The notes under the pieces were generated by a model. That model worked only from the letters and a program-made list of their open reading frames with translations, ran no database searches and had not been told where the DNA came from. DNA of 6,855 bases. It comes from Piscirickettsiaceae bacterium. Its GTDB lineage: Bacteria; Pseudomonadota; Gammaproteobacteria; Thiomicrospirales; Thiomicrospiraceae. The stretch lies in NCBI GenBank assembly GCA_027019045.1, contig JALUXI010000241.1, positions 1-6,855 of the forward strand, in the 5' to 3' direction. Below are positions 6,298-6,855 of the stretch, one piece after another (the stretch's first letter is position 1; the number at the start of each line of letters is the position of its first letter). The position numbers were made by a program, and so were the translations under genes.

Positions 6298-6419
6298 GTA
6301 ACGACTCAGCTTACCCCTGAAATCCGCCACTTCTGCGTTGGAAAATGGTCATTTACGACTTGTAAACTCACATTTTCCGCCTTGAATTGACGAATTTCAG
6401 GGGCAACCTGAGCCGTTAC
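6298..6419. repeat. 122-bp imperfect palindrome (long hairpin) downstream of grxD
   Basis: The stretch reads nearly the same on both strands. Outer arms are GTAACGaCTCAG (6298-6309) and CTGAGcCGTTAC (6408-6419). Next come CCCCTGAAATcCG (6313-6325) paired with CGaATTTCAGGGG (6391-6403). Near the middle GGAAAATG (6340-6347) pairs with CATTTTCC (6371-6378), and TTTAC/GTAAA (6352-6356, 6362-6366) closes a five-base loop, GACTT. Mismatches are scattered along the stem. TAAGA and TCTTA outside the arms extend the symmetry a little. There is no reading frame of note. It could be a foldback MITE-type intergenic repeat or an mRNA-stabilising hairpin at the grxD 3' end. Recognition by a transposase is inferred only from shape. 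Confidence 0.85.
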
Positions 6420-6431
6420 GGAATCTTAGAA

Positions 6432-6467
6432 AGTTTCCAAAATTTTCCTAAAATCCCCAGTCCCGAT
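6432..6467 (+). repeat. 36-bp dispersed repeat, copy forming the left arm of the grxD terminator
   Basis: It matches 2373-2408 at 32 of 36 positions. Its right half (from 6451) is the left arm of the terminator at 6451-6492. The conserved part extends upstream of the stem into an A/T-rich run, so the similarity is longer than a terminator arm alone would need. Confidence 0.75.
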
Positions 6468-6492
6468 TGCCTTCGGTGCTGGGGATTTTTTT
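6451..6492 (+). terminator. grxD: Strong intrinsic terminator downstream of grxD
   Basis: A perfect ten-pair stem, AAATCCCCAG (6451-6460) with CTGGGGATTT (6479-6488), encloses a smaller CCGA/TCGG hairpin (6463-6466 with 6473-6476) and runs into seven T residues (6486-6492). It should end transcription of grxD, and of asnO read-through, about 160-200 bases after the grxD stop, leaving the long palindrome inside the 3' untranslated region. The MITE copy begins four bases after the T tract. Confidence 0.88.
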
Positions 6493-6496
6493 ATTT

Positions 6497-6650
6497 GAGA
6501 GCTTTGCATGAGTGGGACACGAGAGAAAAAAGAGACAAAATTTCTCGAATCTAGGCGGAAAACGGATAGCTAGCTATTGCCAAGTTTTCCAACAAAGAGT
6601 CGGGGAATTTTAGCCTTTTTATCCGTGAATCCATCTCGTGCAAAGCTCTC
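6497..6650 (-). mobile_element. 154-bp MITE-like element, copy 2, inverted relative to copy 1
   Basis: Terminal repeats are GAGAGCTTTGCATGAG (6497-6512, one mismatch to the other end) and CTCGTGCAAAGCTCTC (6635-6650). The interior matches the reverse complement of 1042-1195 nearly throughout. Flanks read TTT on both sides, which could be a three-base target duplication, but both flanks are T-rich so this is ambiguous. The element lies between the grxD terminator and the promoter of a HigB-like toxin gene. No transposase gene is present. Confidence 0.9.
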
Positions 6651-6655
6651 TTTGA

Positions 6656-6684
6656 TTGGTTTTTTGTCGCTTATGAGCTACAAT
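6656..6684 (+). promoter_or_regulatory. Candidate promoter of the HigB-like toxin gene
   Basis: TTGGTT (6656-6661), a 17-base spacer and TACAAT (6679-6684) form a plausible sigma-70-type promoter starting six bases after the MITE end. Transcription would begin near 6691, which is the A of the preferred ATG, so the mRNA may be leaderless. No Shine-Dalgarno precedes either possible start, which agrees with this. Confidence 0.45.
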
Positions 6685-6690
6685 GGTTTT

Positions 6691-6855
6691 ATGAAATATC
6701 AAGTCATAACGACAACACTATTTTCCAAATGGCTGTCTAAGCTGAAAGATCGACAAGCTGTGAAAGCGATTGCATTAAGGATAGCAAGAGCTGAGATGGG
6801 GAATTTAGGGGATACACAGCCTGTCGGTGAAGGGGTAAGCGAAATGCGATCTTTG
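6691..6855 (+). CDS. HigB-like RelE-superfamily toxin ('addiction module killer' type), N-terminal 55 residues (3' end outside window)
   Basis: The translated fragment, with YQVITTTLFSKWLSKLKDRQA near its start, then IALRIARAEMGNLGD and VGEGVSEMRSL, follows the pattern of the phage-type HigB/RelE killer family (FxxWLxxLKDxxA, RIxRxxxGNxGD, VGxGVxELR). Members are about 100 residues, toxic by mRNA cleavage, with an HTH antitoxin usually encoded just downstream; that gene would lie beyond the window. An in-frame ATG at 6673 would add MSYNGF. I prefer 6691 because the family usually starts a few residues before the YxI strand and because the -10 box overlaps the longer version. The window edge, not a stop codon, ends the frame, so it is not evidence of a broken gene. 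Confidence 0.85.
   Translation, partial: MKYQVITTTLFSKWLSKLKDRQAVKAIALRIARAEMGNLGDTQPVGEGVSEMRSL

Overview
The window looks like chromosomal DNA of a gammaproteobacterium of intermediate GC content. The evidence is a HisC of the Pseudomonas HisC1 type, a MutT domain fused to a thiamine-phosphate-synthase-like domain, a CGFS monothiol glutaredoxin, and argJ near mutT and coaE, which is a familiar gammaproteobacterial neighbourhood. A sulfur-oxidiser of the Thiomicrospira/Hydrogenovibrio type is possible but is only a guess.

Layout from left to right. Positions 1-390 hold the 3' end of argJ (arginine biosynthesis). Positions 391-1043 hold a small type II toxin-antitoxin operon: a ribbon-helix-helix antitoxin followed by a RelE/ParE-type toxin, with the two genes overlapping by one base. 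At 1042-1195 a 154-bp MITE-like element with 16-bp terminal inverted repeats abuts the toxin gene and supplies the last two bases of its stop codon. hisC lies on the minus strand (1252-2331). Divergent from it is a MutT-ThiE-like fusion gene (2427-3380), which converges on coaE (minus strand, 3404-3988). Divergent from coaE is a 605-residue asparagine-synthase-family amidotransferase that I assign to the N-acetylglutaminylglutamine amide (NAGGN) osmolyte pathway (asnO type, 4050-5867), followed by grxD (5916-6290).

The right end (6291-6690) has no protein gene but is dense in structure: a 122-bp imperfect palindrome, a strong intrinsic terminator whose arm sequence recurs around the mutT fusion gene, and a second 154-bp copy of the MITE in inverted orientation (6497-6650). 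The window ends inside a second toxin gene, of the HigB-like 'addiction module killer' type (6691 onwards).

How it fits together: the genes are mostly single-gene housekeeping units (arginine and histidine synthesis, nucleotide clean-up, coenzyme A, Fe-S handling) plus one osmoadaptation enzyme. The mobile part consists of the two inverted MITE copies, each with the same end facing a toxin gene and together bracketing the 5.3-kb block from hisC to grxD. I found no CRISPR array, rRNA or tRNA, and no clearly new multi-gene system. The least explained structures are the MITE pair and its association with toxin genes, the long palindrome, and the inverted terminator arms around the mutT fusion gene.
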